A stretch of DNA of 64,000 nt from a bacterium (GTDB lineage: Bacteria; Actinomycetota; Acidimicrobiia; Acidimicrobiales; Bin134): assembly GCA_026705465.1 (NCBI GenBank), contig JAPPAP010000019.1, positions 62,001-126,000 of the forward strand, written 5' to 3'. Below the pieces are notes generated by a model. The model had not been told where the DNA came from, did no database searches, and was given only the letters and a program-made list of their open reading frames with translations. Positions 62,914 through 64,000 of the stretch are shown here, one piece after another. How positions within the stretch are numbered: the first letter of the stretch is position 1; each line of letters starts with the position of its first letter. The translations under genes and the position numbers were made by a program.

Positions 62914-64000
62914 CTATTTCTCTTCGGCCAGGACGTCGGCCATGGTGTCGAACAGGATGCCGATCTCGTGGTCGGTGATAATCAGCGGCGGACAGATGGC
63001 CAAAGCGGTGCCGATGGGCCGCAGCACCACCCCGGCTTCCAGCAGCCGCATCCGGGCGGGCGCGGCGTCGTAGCCCAACTCGGCGGCGTACACCGCGCCG
63101 GTTCCTCGATAGCTCTGGATCAACCCATCGGCTTGGAGCGCGGCCAGTCCTTCGGTGAGCTTGTCGGCCAGGTGTGGCACCCGGGCTACGAGCTGCTCCT
63201 TGTCCATGAGGGCCAAATTGGCCACCCCAGCAGCCATGCACGTGGGATGACCGGCGTAGGTGTATCCGGTGCGCAGCAACCAGCCGGGCTGCTCCAGCAC
63301 GTCGCACACATCCCGGCTGCAAATCACCCCGCCCACCGGCTGATAGCCGGAGGTGACCCCTTTGGCGAACGTCATCAGATCCGGGGTCACCCCATAGTGC
63401 TGAGCCCCGAACCATTGCCCGGTACGGCCGAACCCGCAGATCACCTCGTCCAAGATGAGCAGGGCACCGTGCTGGTCGCACAGCCGCCGCAGTCCCTCCA
63501 GATAGCCGTCGACCGGCGGGAACACGCCCCCGGCGCCCTGCAGGGGCTCGGTGATAACCGCGGCCACTCGTCCCTCATTGGCGGCCATGGTCGTGCTCAC
63601 CGCCTCGATGTCATCGCGGGGCACCTCGATGAAGTGGGGCACCAGATCTCCCCAGCCTTCCCGGTTCGGGGCAATTCCCTGGGCTGTAGTGCCCCCGAAG
63701 TTGGTGCCGTGGTAGGCATCGGTGCGCCGGATGATGATCTGGCGGTCGGGCTCGCCCCGGAGCTGGTGTACCGCCCGGGCGATCTTGAGCGCGGAGTCCA
63801 CCGCCTCAGATCCCGAGCCGCCGAAGAACACCCGGCCGTTGGGATGGGGCGACCGCTCGACCACTAGCGAGGCCAATTCCTCAGCCGGTTCGTTAGTGAA
63901 CGGGGCGAACGTCTGATAGGCGTCCAGCCTCCGCATCTGGTCGGCCACCGCGTCGATAATCTCGGCCCGACCGTGGCCAACCTGGCAGTACCACAGGCTG
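62914..64000 (-). CDS. Class III aminotransferase (5'-truncated by the window edge)
   Basis: This PLP aminotransferase of the omega-amino acid type is cut at base 64000. The frame remains open and in family sequence (LWYCQVGHGRAEIIDAVADQM), so the start is beyond the window and about 100 N-terminal residues are missing. ILDEVICGFGRTG and the PLP Lys in TFAKGVTSGYQPVGG are diagnostic, as is RRTDAYHGTNFGGT. Substrate may be an omega-amino acid, beta-alanine or an amine. Its end converges with the SDR gene (7-bp gap). Confidence 0.92.
   Translation of the reverse strand, partial: SLWYCQVGHGRAEIIDAVADQMRRLDAYQTFAPFTNEPAEELASLVVERSPHPNGRVFFGGSGSEAVDSALKIARAVHQLRGEPDRQIIIRRTDAYHGTNFGGTTAQGIAPNREGWGDLVPHFIEVPRDDIEAVSTTMAANEGRVAAVITEPLQGAGGVFPPVDGYLEGLRRLCDQHGALLILDEVICGFGRTGQWFGAQHYGVTPDLMTFAKGVTSGYQPVGGVICSRDVCDVLEQPGWLLRTGYTYAGHPTCMAAGVANLALMDKEQLVARVPHLADKLTEGLAALQADGLIQSYRGTGAVYAAELGYDAAPARMRLLEAGVVLRPIGTALAICPPLIITDHEIGILFDTMADVLAEEK

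Overview
The window is high-GC DNA with short intergenic gaps, and it codes densely on both strands. It looks like the core chromosome of a free-living, probably uncultured actinobacterium. Several gene families point to Actinomycetota: F420-type flavin/deazaflavin oxidoreductases, DUF3040, DUF2889, a response regulator/histidine kinase/GerMN-lipoprotein locus resembling MtrAB-LpqB, a mycobacterial-type phosphofructokinase, and an actinobacterial-looking RNase P RNA. Acidimicrobiia is my best guess within that phylum; this is an inference and was not tested by any search. I saw no insertion sequences, prophage, CRISPR arrays, tRNA or rRNA genes. The first gene (citrate synthase) and the last gene (class III aminotransferase) are cut by the window edges.

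Region by region. 1-6057 holds a citrate synthase and the methylmalonyl-CoA mutase operon (mutA-mutB-meaB, minus strand). 6215-10059 is a plus-strand operon with two amidohydrolase-family proteins, a deazaflavin-dependent reductase, and a DegT-fold PLP protein with His where aminotransferases have Lys. 10061-17034 is a limonene-epoxide-hydrolase-like gene followed by a choline/glycine betaine cluster: binding protein, choline-dehydrogenase-like GMC enzyme, TetR regulator, ATPase, and a permease with two fused domains. 17052-26152 carries accessory metabolism: PPOX protein, acyl-CoA ligase, two LLM oxidoreductases, ribA, Zn-alcohol dehydrogenase, an unrecognised protein, an MFS exporter and a DUF2889 protein. 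It also contains a 33-bp hairpin tandem array between two convergent genes. 26233-30785 is a MoxR-DUF58-transglutaminase operon.

30804-38283 has DUF3040, DNA polymerase IV, a Nudix hydrolase, threonine aldolase, an inositol-phosphatase-like enzyme and the two-component/GerMN operon. 38280-44781 is a minus-strand run: trpD, queG, a GT4 glycosyltransferase, a membrane protein, an SRPBCC protein, an alaC-like aminotransferase and pfkA. 44857-47975 is glpD-glpK. 48032-48403 is rnpB. 48443-55766 (minus) holds a membrane protein, a zinc-ribbon coiled-coil protein, a class A penicillin-binding protein, a PPOX protein, a CoA ester lyase, acetoacetyl-CoA synthetase and a small membrane protein. 55848-62906 holds a third amidohydrolase, a DUF1214 protein, a small metallopeptidase, a second His-type DegT paralog, an alcohol dehydrogenase and two SDRs.

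The most interesting signals are these: (i) an RNase P RNA whose P4 helix differs from the textbook sequence on both strands yet stays fully paired; (ii) two DegT-fold paralogs with the ColD/RfbH-type Lys-to-His replacement, each in what looks like a small-molecule operon with no sugar-nucleotide genes nearby; (iii) an amidohydrolase paralog without its metal-binding motifs, next to an intact one; (iv) the five-copy hairpin array; and (v) three independent short direct duplications at gene starts or in the gaps before them.
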